Shown: positions 44,067-52,695 of the stretch, piece by piece
How positions within the stretch are numbered: position 1 is the first letter of the stretch
Layout: the number at the start of each line of letters is the position of its first letter
The notes under the pieces: generated by a model
The model's database searches: none
What the model was told of the DNA's origin: nothing
The model's input: the letters and a program-made list of their open reading frames with translations, nothing else
Assembly (NCBI RefSeq): GCF_041107455.1
Contig: NZ_JBGBPY010000001.1
Coordinates: 868,001-932,000 of the forward strand
Source of the DNA: Rhodanobacter humi
Lineage (GTDB): Bacteria; Pseudomonadota; Gammaproteobacteria; Xanthomonadales; Rhodanobacteraceae
Reading direction: 5' to 3'
DNA length: 64,000 nucleotides
Made by a program: the position numbers and the translations under genes

Positions 44067-45577
44067 AGCGCCCCATCCGTTTGTCGATGGCTGCCGGCGG
44101 TTTCCTGTTCGCCTGCGCACTGGGCCTGTCGACGGCATGCGCGGCGATGCTGCCGCCGTCGACGCTGAAGGGCAAGACGGTGCTGCTGGTGACCGGCGCC
44201 ACACCCGCCGACGAGCCCAACGACGATGCCCTGGTGCGCCAGCATCTGGAGGCGCTTGGCTTCACCGTGAAGACCGTCGACGATGCCACGCCCGAGAGCG
44301 CGGCAAAAGGCGCCAGCCTGATCGTGATTTCCTCGACCGCCAACGCGCATCGCCTGGGCGATCGCTACGCCGACGTCGCCATCCCCCTATTCACCTGGAA
44401 CACCTTCGACTACCCCAATCTGGGCATGACCGGCCAGGAGCTTCACCATGATTTCGGCGTGATCGATCCGGTCCAGCACTACGCTGACAGCTTCATGATC
44501 CTCTACGGCTACGGTGCGAACACCACCTCGGACATCAGCAAGGCGGTCGGGCTCAAACCGCAGCTGTTCGGCACGCTCTACCTGGAGCCGGGCAACGCCG
44601 GCTGGGGCAAGCCTGGCCCGGGCGGCACGGTGATCGCCGACTTCGACGGCCGGCCGGACATGGCGGCGGTGTTCACCTACGAGCGCAACGCCAGCATGCT
44701 GGATCGCCGGACGGCGCCCGCGCGCCGGGTAGGCTTCTTTCTGGCCAACGGCAATTTCCACCTGCTCACCGCCGTGCACGGACCGGCCGCCAGCGATCCC
44801 CAACTGCGCAGTTGGGCGATCGGACTGAAACTGTTCGATGCGGCCGTGCGCTGGGCCGCGAGTCCGCCGCCGCCGGTCGCGCCCTATGACCCCGCCGCGC
44901 TGGACGCGCGGCTCGGCCACGCGGCGCATGGCAAGAAGCTGCTCTTCGTGGAGCGCGTCAACGCCGGCGAGGGGCGCGAGGCGGACGAGCACATCGTGGC
45001 GCACCTGCACAGCCTGGGCTTCGAGGTCGACATCGCCGACCAGATGGACCCGCAGACACGCGCCGACGGCGAAGACCTGGTGATCATTTCCTCGACCTGC
45101 TCGAAGTACAAACTCGCCAACAAGTACGTCGACGTGAAGGTGCCGGTGATCTCGCTGGAGGGTTTGTACGCCGACGCCATGCATCTTGCCGGGCGCCAGC
45201 GCTACGTCGACTACGGCGAGCACGGCGAGGAGAAAGAGAGCGACGACCCGCCCGAGAGCTACCTGGACATCGTCGGCGCCTCGAGCCCGATGGCAGCCGG
45301 CCTGCCCCCCGGCCTGGTCGAGTTCACCCAGCATCCCGGCGTACTGAAGTGGGCCAGGCCGACGCCCGATGCGATCGTGATTGCGACCTTGCCCAACGCG
45401 TCTGCCGAGCGTGCGATCTTCGGATACCCCAAGGGCTCGGTGATGGCGGACGGTTTCGTCGCCCCGGCCCGACGCGCCCTGCTGCCGCTGGACAACCCCT
45501 CCTATGACGACCTCACCGTCCAGGGCAAGGCGCTGTTCGATGCCGTCGTGTTGTGGTCGATCGGCGGCGGTGCGTAG
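44063..45577 (+). CDS. Secreted protein with two tandem Rossmann-like (GATase-like) domains
   Basis: A 504-residue exported protein; the start at 44063 overlaps the preceding stop (ATGA) and opens a signal peptide with FLFACALGLSTACAA. Two copies of one domain follow, about 37-266 and 290-500. Each starts with a GKxxLxV strand, has HLxxLGFxVxxxD, then LIVISST or LVIISST, RYADVAIPLF or KYVDVKVPVI, and ends with an ARR-plus-hydrophobic strand and LFDAxVxW. This alpha/beta pattern resembles ThuA/class-I-glutamine-amidotransferase-like domains in bacterial surface proteins, but I see no Cys-His-Glu triad. No function can be assigned. The duplication and its place between a propeller and PstS-like proteins are the notable points. 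Confidence 0.7.
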   Translation: MKRPIRLSMAAGGFLFACALGLSTACAAMLPPSTLKGKTVLLVTGATPADEPNDDALVRQHLEALGFTVKTVDDATPESAAKGASLIVISSTANAHRLGDRYADVAIPLFTWNTFDYPNLGMTGQELHHDFGVIDPVQHYADSFMILYGYGANTTSDISKAVGLKPQLFGTLYLEPGNAGWGKPGPGGTVIADFDGRPDMAAVFTYERNASMLDRRTAPARRVGFFLANGNFHLLTAVHGPAASDPQLRSWAIGLKLFDAAVRWAASPPPPVAPYDPAALDARLGHAAHGKKLLFVERVNAGEGREADEHIVAHLHSLGFEVDIADQMDPQTRADGEDLVIISSTCSKYKLANKYVDVKVPVISLEGLYADAMHLAGRQRYVDYGEHGEEKESDDPPESYLDIVGASSPMAAGLPPGLVEFTQHPGVLKWARPTPDAIVIATLPNASAERAIFGYPKGSVMADGFVAPARRALLPLDNPSYDDLTVQGKALFDAVVLWSIGGGA

Positions 45578-45628
45578 CCGCAGGCCGTGAAGCCCCGCCG
45601 TGTCCTGTCGACGCTGGAGGGCGCCTCG

Positions 45629-47665
45629 ATGTGCGCGTCCCCCCTCCAGCGTTTCGGCAGGGCCACCGCAACGCGGATGCTGATCGCGCTGGGCGTGGCG
45701 GTTGCCGGAAGCATTCCGGCGAACGCCACGCCCGCGCCGGACGCCGGCAGCCAGCCGGTGGTCGCGATCGCAACCGATGGCGGCCTGCGCTGCCTGGGCG
45801 CCAGTACCATGCAGCCGCTGCTGGCGGCCTGGGCGCGCGCCTTCCGCGCGCACCGGCCGCAGGCCTCGGTCGAGATCGGCGACAGCAGCCATTACTCGGC
45901 CGAAGGCGTGGCCGCCACGCTCGCCGGACAGGTGAACTGCATCAGCTTCGCGCGGGAACCGTTTCCGGCGGAACTGGCCGCATTCAAACGCCGCCTGGGG
46001 CAGGCGCCGATCGTGATTCCCGTCGCTGGCGGAAGTTATGCAACGCCACACGGCACGTTCGCACTGGCCATCTACGTCAACCGCGCGAACCCGCTGCGCG
46101 GGCTGACGCTGGCACAGCTGGCCGCGGTGTTCTCCGGCGCGCCCGCACCGGGCCGGCACCGGCCACTGGCCTCGTGGGGGCAACTGGGATTGCGCGGAGA
46201 CTGGGCCGCGCGTCCGATCCACCTCTATGGCATGACGCCCCGCCGCGCCTCGGGCAATCCGCCCGGCATCGTCAATTTCCTGGACCGGCGCGTCCTGGGC
46301 GGACGGAGCTGGCGCAGCGACCTGCGCGTGCAGGTCGATACGCCGGGCACCAGCACGCTGGCGGCGATCGTGCGGCAGGTAGGCGCGGATCCGGACGGCA
46401 TCGGCTACAGCGGCTTCGACTACGCCAGCGGCGCCGTGCGGGCGTTGCCGCTCGCCGTGGCGCAGGGCACCCCATTCCATGCGGGCACGCTGGGCGAGGT
46501 GGCCGCAGGCCGCTATGCGCTGGCCAGGACGATCTATCTGGGCTTTCCCCGTTCCAGCACCGGCGGGCTGAGTCCCGCGGCCTGCCAATTCCTGTCTTTC
46601 GTCCTGGGCGCCGACGGACAGCGACTGATCGCGCAAGATCGGATGCACTTCGATCCGCTCACGCCCGCACAGGATCACACTGCCCGCACCGCCCTGGCGC
46701 GCGAGGGGCTTTGCGATGCACCCCTGCCGTCCGCGGATGCCAGGCCGCCGCATCCGCGCCCCGCCTACATCGACGACAACGGCGCGGTGCGGATCGTTGG
46801 CTACAACGACATGCGCTGGATGCTCGAAGCCCTGGATCGCCGGTTCGAGTCGACGCATCCCAGCATCCGCTTCGATCTCGTGCTCAAGGGAACCCGCACG
46901 GCGCCGGCTGCGTTGGCCGAAGGCAGCAGTCTTTTCGCGCCGATGGGTGCCGAGTTCACGGATCAGGCACTCGCCCGGTATCAACAACGTGTCGGCACTA
47001 GTCCACTCAAGTTCCGCGTTGCGCACGCCGCGCTCGATCCGCGCGCACGCTCGTCGCCGTTGGCGATCTACGTGAATCCCGCCAATCCGCTGGCGGTGAT
47101 CAGCATGAGGCAACTGCGCGGCATCTTCGCTGCACCACAACGACTGCTCGAGGGTGCGCAACTGGGACTTAGCGGTGCATGGGCGCATTGGCGCATCGAG
47201 CCATGCGGTCTCGCCCAGGACACCGCGCTGGGCGTGTTCATGAATCGGCATCACCTGGGCGGCGCCGGTTATGCGAGGAGCTATCGCGGCTTTCGAGAAT
47301 CGGCAGCGGTGCTCCGACATGTGGCGCTCGATCCGGCGGCACTGTGCTTCGCCGACCTCAATCAAGCCAGCGACGCGGTTCACGTCCTCGGCATTCGAAC
47401 GGGCACGGGCGATGCGCGGGAGACATTCACAGGCTCCCGCCAGGAGATCGTTGCAGGCCGCTACCCGCTTGATCGATTCCTCTACATCTATGCCAGAAAG
47501 CCGGACGCCCGCGACGACCATGCGCTGGCATGCGATTACCTGCGCCTGGTGCTGTCCGACGGCGGACAACAAGCCATCGCCGCGGCGGCGCCGGGCTATC
47601 TGCCCTTGAGCGAGGCGGAGAGAAGCGTCGAGCGTCGCCGACTCGAAGCGTCCTTATGCCGGTGA
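45629..47665 (+). CDS. Secreted protein with two PstS-like binding modules
   Basis: A 678-residue protein from the ATG at 45629, chosen over GTG at 45587 because GGAGGG lies seven bases upstream. The signal peptide is RMLIALGVAVAGSIPANA. The first module (about 45-365) has RCLGASTMQPLLAAWARAF, NCISFARE, PVAGGSY, IYVNRANPLRGLTLAQ and DPDGIGYSGFDY. The second (about 380-660) has RWMLEALDRRFESTHPSIRF, a shorter binding loop, IYVNPANPLAVISMRQL and a degenerate region. Both correspond to the PBP-like fold of PstS and to the single protein at 41839. Two binding domains in one chain, without ABC partners, is unusual. The second module is the more diverged and may have lost ligand binding. Last gene of the plus-strand set. 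Confidence 0.75.
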   Translation: MCASPLQRFGRATATRMLIALGVAVAGSIPANATPAPDAGSQPVVAIATDGGLRCLGASTMQPLLAAWARAFRAHRPQASVEIGDSSHYSAEGVAATLAGQVNCISFAREPFPAELAAFKRRLGQAPIVIPVAGGSYATPHGTFALAIYVNRANPLRGLTLAQLAAVFSGAPAPGRHRPLASWGQLGLRGDWAARPIHLYGMTPRRASGNPPGIVNFLDRRVLGGRSWRSDLRVQVDTPGTSTLAAIVRQVGADPDGIGYSGFDYASGAVRALPLAVAQGTPFHAGTLGEVAAGRYALARTIYLGFPRSSTGGLSPAACQFLSFVLGADGQRLIAQDRMHFDPLTPAQDHTARTALAREGLCDAPLPSADARPPHPRPAYIDDNGAVRIVGYNDMRWMLEALDRRFESTHPSIRFDLVLKGTRTAPAALAEGSSLFAPMGAEFTDQALARYQQRVGTSPLKFRVAHAALDPRARSSPLAIYVNPANPLAVISMRQLRGIFAAPQRLLEGAQLGLSGAWAHWRIEPCGLAQDTALGVFMNRHHLGGAGYARSYRGFRESAAVLRHVALDPAALCFADLNQASDAVHVLGIRTGTGDARETFTGSRQEIVAGRYPLDRFLYIYARKPDARDDHALACDYLRLVLSDGGQQAIAAAAPGYLPLSEAERSVERRRLEASLCR

Positions 47666-47874
47666 GATCTTCTGAGATCCTTCCCTGAGTTCAACGACGG
47701 TCGCCGCGGACAAAAGGGAGTGGCCGCAATCCAGATGTCGCAGAACGGTACGCCTCCCCTTCCGCAGACGGTCAGCCACCCGTGAGGTCATGGAGCGTAC
47801 CGCCTTGCTCTTCGCGGCGTTCACACTGTTCACAGTGAATGGAGGTAAATTTTGTGAACGTTCTCAGGTGTGAG
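47666..47874. other. Intergenic region after the double PstS-like gene
   Basis: About 210 bases before the tRNA-Val terminator. A short palindrome CACTG-TTCA-CAGTG is at 47825-47838, not followed by a T-run. No gene-like frame. Confidence 0.4.
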
Positions 47875-47905
47875 AAATAAAAAAGGAACCCTTTCGGGTC
47901 CCTTT
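47875..47905 (-). terminator. Rho-independent terminator after tRNA-Val
   Basis: The stem AAAGGAACCC/GGGTCCCTTT (one A-C mismatch, loop TTTC, 47882-47905) is followed on the minus strand by TTTTTTATTT. It lies downstream of the minus-strand uvrB and tRNA-Val genes and should end their transcripts. A second dyad, AGCACTT/AAGTGCT, lies between it and the tRNA at about 47944-47972. Confidence 0.75.
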
Positions 47906-47984
47906 GGAAGCCTCAACTAACCGTGTCAAGGCAGATTTTCCAAGCACTTACAAAAACTCTGTGGAAGTGCTGAAAATGGTCAAT

Positions 47985-48059
47985 TGGTGGGCGGTACAAG
48001 GATCGAACTTGTGACCCCTACCATGTCAAGGTAGTGCTCTACCGCTGAGCTAACCGCCC
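47985..48059 (-). tRNA. tRNA-Val (anticodon GAC)
   Basis: Read on the minus strand, the 75-base gene begins GGGCGGT and ends ACCGCCC-A-CCA, giving a full seven-pair acceptor stem and an encoded CCA. The D-arm contains TTAGCTCAGCGGTAGAGC. The anticodon stem-loop CTACC-TTGACAT-GGTAG has anticodon GAC. The T-arm reads TTCGATCC in its loop region. It lies 77 bases downstream of uvrB on the same strand and before a terminator. Confidence 0.95.
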
Positions 48060-48136
48060 GATTCGCACGGCAGCAGGCCGCGCGAGCCGCGCAGTATAGG
48101 CGACTCCCGGGCCGGCCACAAGCCGCCCAGCCCCAC

Positions 48137-50155
48137 TCAGCGCAGCGCCTGCTCGCGCAATTGATGGATCTGGTCGCGCAGCTTCGCCGCGTCCTCGAAC
48201 TCCAGATTCTGGGCGTGCTTGTACATCAGCGCTTCCAGCTTCTTGATGGCGGCAGCGGCCCTGGCCGGGTCCATCGCCTCGTAGCTGGCGGCCGGCTCGG
48301 CCACGGCGCGTTGCCGGCTCCTGCCGCCACGGCCGCGCGACGGCGACTCGCTGCGCGCGCCCTCCATGATGTCGGCGATGCGCCGCTCGACCGTCTTCGG
48401 GGTGATGCCGTTGGCCGCGTTGAACACGAGCTGCTTCTCGCGGCGACGGCCGGTCTCGTCCATCGCCGCCTGCATCGAGCGGGTCACCTCGTCGGCGTAG
48501 AGGATGGCCTTGCCGCGCACGTTGCGGGCGGCGCGACCGATGGTCTGGATCAGCGAACCGGTGGAGCGCAGGAAGCCTTCCTTGTCGGCGTCAAGCACCG
48601 CCACCAGCGACACCTCGGGCATGTCCAGTCCCTCGCGCAGCAGGTTGATGCCCACCAGCACGTCGAACTCGCCCAGGCGCAGGTCGCGGATGATCTCGCT
48701 ACGCTCCACCGTCTCGATGTCCGAGTGCAGGTAGCGCACCTTCACGCCGTGCTCGGAGAGGTATTCCGTGAGGTTCTCGGCCATGCGCTTGGTCAGCGTG
48801 GTGACCAGCACACGGTCGCCCATCGCGATGCGCTTGTTCGCCTCGCCCAGCAAGTCGTCCACCTGGGTGCGCACCGGGCGCACTTCCACCTCGGGGTCGA
48901 CCAAGCCGGTGGGCCGCACCACCAGCTCGACGATGGCATCACCGGATTTCTTCAGCTCGTACTCGCGCGGCGTGGCGGAGACGTAGATCGCGCGCGGCAC
49001 CCGCGCCTCCCACTCCTCGAAGCGCAGCGGCCGGTTGTCCAGCGCGGACGGCAGGCGGAAGCCGAACTCCACCAGGGTTTCCTTGCGCGAGCGGTCGCCT
49101 TTGTACATCGCGCCGATCTGCGGCACGGTGACGTGCGACTCGTCCACCACCAGCAGGCCGTCGGCCGGCAAGTAGTCGAACAGCGTGGGCGGCGGCTCGC
49201 CGGGCGCGCGCCGGGAAAGATGGCGCGAGTAGTTCTCGATGCCCTGGCAGTAACCCACCTCGGCCATCATCTCCACGTCGTAGCGGGTGCGCTGGTCCAG
49301 CCGCTGCGCCTCGACCAGCTTGTTGTCGCGGTACAGCACCTCCAGGCGCTCCTTCAGCTCGTCCTTGATGGTGTCGATCGCGTTCAGCACGCTCTCGCGC
49401 GTAGAGGCGTAATGCGTGCGCGGGTAGACCGTGTAGCGCGGCACCTTGCGGATCGTTTCGCCGGTGAGCGGATCGAACAGCGCCAGCCCTTCCACCTCGC
49501 CGTCGAACAGCTCGATGCGCAGCGCTTCGGTCTCCGATTCGGCGGGAAACACGTCGATGATCTCGCCGCGCACGCGGTAGGTGCCGCGGCGCAGTTCCAT
49601 CTCGTTGCGGGCGTACTGCAGCTCGGTGAGCTGGCGGATCAGCTGGCGCTGGTCGATGCGCTCGCCCTTGGCCAGGATCAGGCGCAGCGAAAGGTAATCC
49701 TCGGGGTTGCCAAGGCCGTAGATCGCCGACACCGTGGCCACGATGATCGCATCGCGCCGCGACAGCAGCGTCTTGGTGGCGGCCAGTCGCATCTGCTCGA
49801 TGTGCTCGTTGATCGAGGCGTCCTTCTCGATGAAGGTGTCCGAGGCCACCACGTAGGCCTCCGGCTGGTAGTAGTCGTAGTAGCTGACGAAATACTCCAC
49901 CGCATTGTTCGGAAAGAACTCGCGGAATTCGCCGTACAGCTGCGCCGCCAGCGTCTTGTTCGGCGCCATCACGATGGTCGGCCGCTGCACCTGCTGGATC
50001 ACGTTGGCGATGGTGTAGGTCTTGCCCGAGCCGGTGACGCCCAGCAGGGTCTGCGCGGCGAGGCCCGCCTCGAAACCCTCGCTGAGGCGGCGGATCGCCT
50101 CGGGCTGGTCGCCGGCGGGCTGGTAGGGGGCGACGAGTTCGAAGCGGTCGGTCAT
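48137..50155 (-). CDS. uvrB: Excinuclease ABC subunit B
   Basis: A 672-residue UvrB, the damage-verifying helicase of nucleotide excision repair. The start at 50155 ([20 protein letters not shown]) matches the family; the frame upstream to 50266 is non-conserved. Visible are the Walker A motif GVTGSGKT near residue 40, the beta-hairpin region [16 protein letters not shown], the DEAD-like motif VVDESHVT, helicase motif [11 protein letters not shown] and motif [11 protein letters not shown]. The C-terminal UVR domain ([20 protein letters not shown]), which contacts UvrC, is present at the end. tRNA-Val follows. A normal housekeeping gene of full length. Confidence 0.98.
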   Translation of the reverse strand: MTDRFELVAPYQPAGDQPEAIRRLSEGFEAGLAAQTLLGVTGSGKTYTIANVIQQVQRPTIVMAPNKTLAAQLYGEFREFFPNNAVEYFVSYYDYYQPEAYVVASDTFIEKDASINEHIEQMRLAATKTLLSRRDAIIVATVSAIYGLGNPEDYLSLRLILAKGERIDQRQLIRQLTELQYARNEMELRRGTYRVRGEIIDVFPAESETEALRIELFDGEVEGLALFDPLTGETIRKVPRYTVYPRTHYASTRESVLNAIDTIKDELKERLEVLYRDNKLVEAQRLDQRTRYDVEMMAEVGYCQGIENYSRHLSRRAPGEPPPTLFDYLPADGLLVVDESHVTVPQIGAMYKGDRSRKETLVEFGFRLPSALDNRPLRFEEWEARVPRAIYVSATPREYELKKSGDAIVELVVRPTGLVDPEVEVRPVRTQVDDLLGEANKRIAMGDRVLVTTLTKRMAENLTEYLSEHGVKVRYLHSDIETVERSEIIRDLRLGEFDVLVGINLLREGLDMPEVSLVAVLDADKEGFLRSTGSLIQTIGRAARNVRGKAILYADEVTRSMQAAMDETGRRREKQLVFNAANGITPKTVERRIADIMEGARSESPSRGRGGRSRQRAVAEPAASYEAMDPARAAAAIKKLEALMYKHAQNLEFEDAAKLRDQIHQLREQALR

Positions 50156-50307
50156 GGCGGACGATATGCGGGCGGATACCCGCATATTAAATCGCCACTG
50201 CTGACAACTCCTGTCAGCAGAAGCCGACGCCGCGGCCATCCGCTGGACGGCTGGCCGCGCGTGCACGGCTTCCTAGCATGGTCCTTCCGTCAATGCAGGA
50301 ACGCGCG

Positions 50308-50865
50308 ATGGCGATGCAACAGGCTTGCGGCCCGTGCGACCGGCAGCGCGGCGTCACCCTGATCGAGCAGGTGATGGTGGTGGCCATCATCGGCGTGCTG
50401 GCGGCGATCGCCGTGCCGTCGCTGGCGCCGCTGCTCCAGCGCAACCAGGTGCAACTGGCGCAGACGGAATTCATCGCCGCCCTGCAGCACGCGCGCGGTA
50501 CCGCGGCGGTCAGCGGCAAACCCACCCTGTTCTGCCCCAGCCGCGACAGCCGGAGCTGCAGCAACGACGCGCGCTGGGAATCCGGCTGGCTCATCGGCCA
50601 CGACCCGGCCCGCAAGGGCCAGCCCGACACGACCCCGCTGCGCACCCGGGCCGGCTATGCCGGCATCGTCATCCTCGGCGACAGCGGGCGCCGGCTCGTG
50701 CGCTTCCAGAGCGACGGCAGCGCCAGCGGCATGACCAACACCTGGCGCTTCTGCCGCCGCGACCGGCCGAATGAGGCGTTGGTGGTGGTGATCGCCAACT
50801 CCGGTCGCGTCCGCGGTGCGAAGGCCAGCGCGGAACAGGCCGCCAGTTGCGCCGCAGCGCAGTAA
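50308..50865 (+). CDS. Type IV pilus / type II secretion pseudopilin (GspH/FimT family)
   Basis: A prepilin-like protein of 185 residues from the ATG at 50308 (AGGA seven bases upstream); an in-frame ATG at 50278 is possible. The type III signal is plain: RQRG followed by [21 protein letters not shown], with cleavage after Gly and Glu at position +5 of the mature chain, as required by prepilin peptidase and assembly. The remainder is the FimT/GspH-type globular beta domain with several Cys ([16 protein letters not shown], and a C-terminal Cys). It is likely a minor pilin priming type IV pilus assembly. It is alone here, with no other pilus genes beside it. Confidence 0.9.
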   Translation: MAMQQACGPCDRQRGVTLIEQVMVVAIIGVLAAIAVPSLAPLLQRNQVQLAQTEFIAALQHARGTAAVSGKPTLFCPSRDSRSCSNDARWESGWLIGHDPARKGQPDTTPLRTRAGYAGIVILGDSGRRLVRFQSDGSASGMTNTWRFCRRDRPNEALVVVIANSGRVRGAKASAEQAASCAAAQ

Positions 50866-50892
50866 TCGCGACATCACGAAAGCATGAACGCG

Positions 50893-50920
50893 AAAAGGCC
50901 GGCATCGCTGCCGGCCTTTT
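50893..50920. terminator. Bidirectional rho-independent terminator
   Basis: The perfect stem AAAAGGCCGGC/GCCGGCCTTTT with loop ATCGCT lies between the convergent pseudopilin gene (plus) and tRNA-Asn (minus). The flanking A and T runs allow it to work on both strands. Confidence 0.85.
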
Positions 50921-50928
50921 CATTTGTC

Positions 50929-51005
50929 TGGCGCCCGAAGCTGGACTCGAACCAGCGACCCCCTGATTAACAGTCAAGTGCTCTAACCAGCTGAGCTATT
51001 CGGGC
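50929..51005 (-). tRNA. tRNA-Asn (anticodon GTT)
   Basis: On the minus strand the 77-base gene starts GCCCGAA and ends TTCGGGC-G-CCA, a complete acceptor stem with encoded CCA. The D-arm has TAGCTCAGCTGGTTAGAGCA, the anticodon loop CTGTTAA has anticodon GTT, and the T-arm carries GCTGGTTCGAGTCCAGC. Confidence 0.95.
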
Positions 51006-51073
51006 GGGAGCTGCGTAGTTTGTAGATTGGGCGGCGGACTGTCAAGCCGCCGCCCCGTGGCCGGTGCCGCTTT

Positions 51074-52474
51074 TCAGCCGGTAATCACGCGATAGCACGG
51101 CACGTAGGCCGCGCCGCCGGGCAGCTTCATGCGGTGCTGCTCCACGAAGGCCCGCAGCAGCTTGTCCAGCGCCTGCATGATGTCGCGGTCGCCGTCGATG
51201 TCGAACGGGCCGTTCTGCTCGATCGCCTGCACGCCCTCCTCCTTCACGTTGCCGGCCACGATGCCGGAGAACGCGCGGCGCAGGTCCGCCGCCAGATCGT
51301 GCAGCGGGCGACCGTGGCGGAGCTGCAGGCCGCGCATCGCTTCGTGGGTGGGGCGGAACGGCGTCTGGAATTCCAGCGGAATGCGCAGCGCCCAGTTGAA
51401 GAAGAACGCGTCCTTGGTGTCCAGGCGGTTGTTGCGCACCTTGTCGATGCCTCTGGCCATCGCCTTCGCCACCGCAGCCGGATCGTCCACGATGATCTGG
51501 TAGTGCGCGGCCACCGCGTCGCCCAGCGCGAGGCGCAGGAAGCGGTCGATCTGCTCGAAATAGGCGGCGGACTGCTTCGGCCCGGTGAGGATCAGCGGGA
51601 ACGGTGCGCCGGCGTTGTCCGGATGCAGCAGGATGCCCAGCAGGTAGAGGATCTCCTCCGCCGTGCCGACGCCACCGGGAAACACGATGATGCCGTGGCC
51701 CATGCGGACGAACGCTTCGAGGCGCTTCTCGATGTCCGGCATGATGACCAGCTGGTTGACGATCGGGTTCGGCGACTCGGCCGCGATGATGCCCGGCTCG
51801 GTGATGCCGATGTAGCGGTTGTTGCGCCGGCGCTGCTTGGCGTGCGCGATCGTGGCGCCCTTCATCGGCCCCTTCATTGCGCCCGGGCCGCAGCCGGTGC
51901 AGATGTCCATGCCGCGCAGGCCGAGCTGGTAGCCCACCGCCTTGGTGTAGTCGTACTCCTCGCGCGAAATCGAGTGGCCGCCCCAGCACACCACCAGGTT
52001 CGGGTCGATGAAAGGCTTGAGGATGCGCGCGTTGCGCAGGATCTCGAACACCACCTGGGTCAGCGCGTCGGACGGTTCGAGGTCGGTGCCGATCTGCTCC
52101 AGCTGGGTGGACACGTAGACGATGTCGCGCACCACCGCCACCAGCAGCTCGTTGATGCCGCGGATGATCTGGCCATCCACGAAGGCCTGCGCCGGCGCCT
52201 TGGTCAGTTCGATCTTGATGCCGCGGTCCTGCTGCAGCACCTGGATGTCGAAGTCCGGATACTGCTCGAGGATCGCCCGCGGGTCGTCGCTGATCGCGCC
52301 CGAGGTCAGCACCGCCAGCGCGCAGCGGCGCAACAGCGCGTGCAGGCCCGAGTCGCTGGCGCCGCGCAGGCGCACCACCTCGTGGCGGGAAAGGATGTCC
52401 AGGCCACCGGCGGGCGAAATGCGCGCGCTCACCGTGGCGTTGCGACCGGCGGTGCCGGCACCTGCATCGTTCAT
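51074..52474 (-). CDS. ppnN: Nucleotide 5'-monophosphate nucleosidase, LOG family
   Basis: A 466-residue PpnN (YgdH)-type protein, which hydrolyses purine and pyrimidine nucleoside monophosphates to base and ribose 5-phosphate; the E. coli enzyme is controlled by (p)ppGpp. The start at 52474 is preceded by GGAG six bases upstream, inside the ATG-rich leader; starts at 52486 and 52507 are alternatives. The LOG core is seen as CTGCGPGAMKGPMKGA and FPGGVGTAEEILYLLG, the phosphoribohydrolase signature. The extra N-terminal and C-terminal regions of the long PpnN form are present. Next gene upstream on the same strand is the Oar-like TBDR, 222 bases away, so it is probably a separate unit. Confidence 0.9.
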   Translation of the reverse strand: MNDAGAGTAGRNATVSARISPAGGLDILSRHEVVRLRGASDSGLHALLRRCALAVLTSGAISDDPRAILEQYPDFDIQVLQQDRGIKIELTKAPAQAFVDGQIIRGINELLVAVVRDIVYVSTQLEQIGTDLEPSDALTQVVFEILRNARILKPFIDPNLVVCWGGHSISREEYDYTKAVGYQLGLRGMDICTGCGPGAMKGPMKGATIAHAKQRRRNNRYIGITEPGIIAAESPNPIVNQLVIMPDIEKRLEAFVRMGHGIIVFPGGVGTAEEILYLLGILLHPDNAGAPFPLILTGPKQSAAYFEQIDRFLRLALGDAVAAHYQIIVDDPAAVAKAMARGIDKVRNNRLDTKDAFFFNWALRIPLEFQTPFRPTHEAMRGLQLRHGRPLHDLAADLRRAFSGIVAGNVKEEGVQAIEQNGPFDIDGDRDIMQALDKLLRAFVEQHRMKLPGGAAYVPCYRVITG

Positions 52475-52695
52475 CAACATCTCCATGCCACTGTCCCGCG
52501 GGCACACGCCCGCGCGGATGCGGCGACCCCGAAGCTTCCTGCCTCGACGGAAGCCGCGTCAAGAAGAAACGAAAAGACGATCGCCCTGCATGCCCGGACG
52601 ACGCCTGCAAGGTGGCGCGCCGGGATGTGCGCCACCCAAAAAAACCGGCGCCCGTTCGGGCGCCGGCCTGATGCGTGGCTTCTGACTCCGGCTGA

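Noticed and set aside
44387-47572. A 3.2-kb open frame on the minus strand opposite the double-domain and double-PstS genes
   Set aside because: It is antisense to two well-supported plus-strand genes with signal peptides and duplicated domains; its translation is Arg/Gly/Ala/His-rich with no motif. High GC keeps such frames open.
41839-47665. A canonical phosphate ABC transporter operon
   Set aside because: No permease or ATPase gene is present between or beside the PstS-like genes.
47914-47931. A short stretch (ACTAACCGTGTCAAGGCAG) reminiscent of the tRNA-Val sequence, possibly a second tRNA or attachment-site remnant
   Set aside because: Only about a dozen bases resemble the anticodon and D-arm parts, no stems can be formed, and no integrase or prophage gene is nearby.
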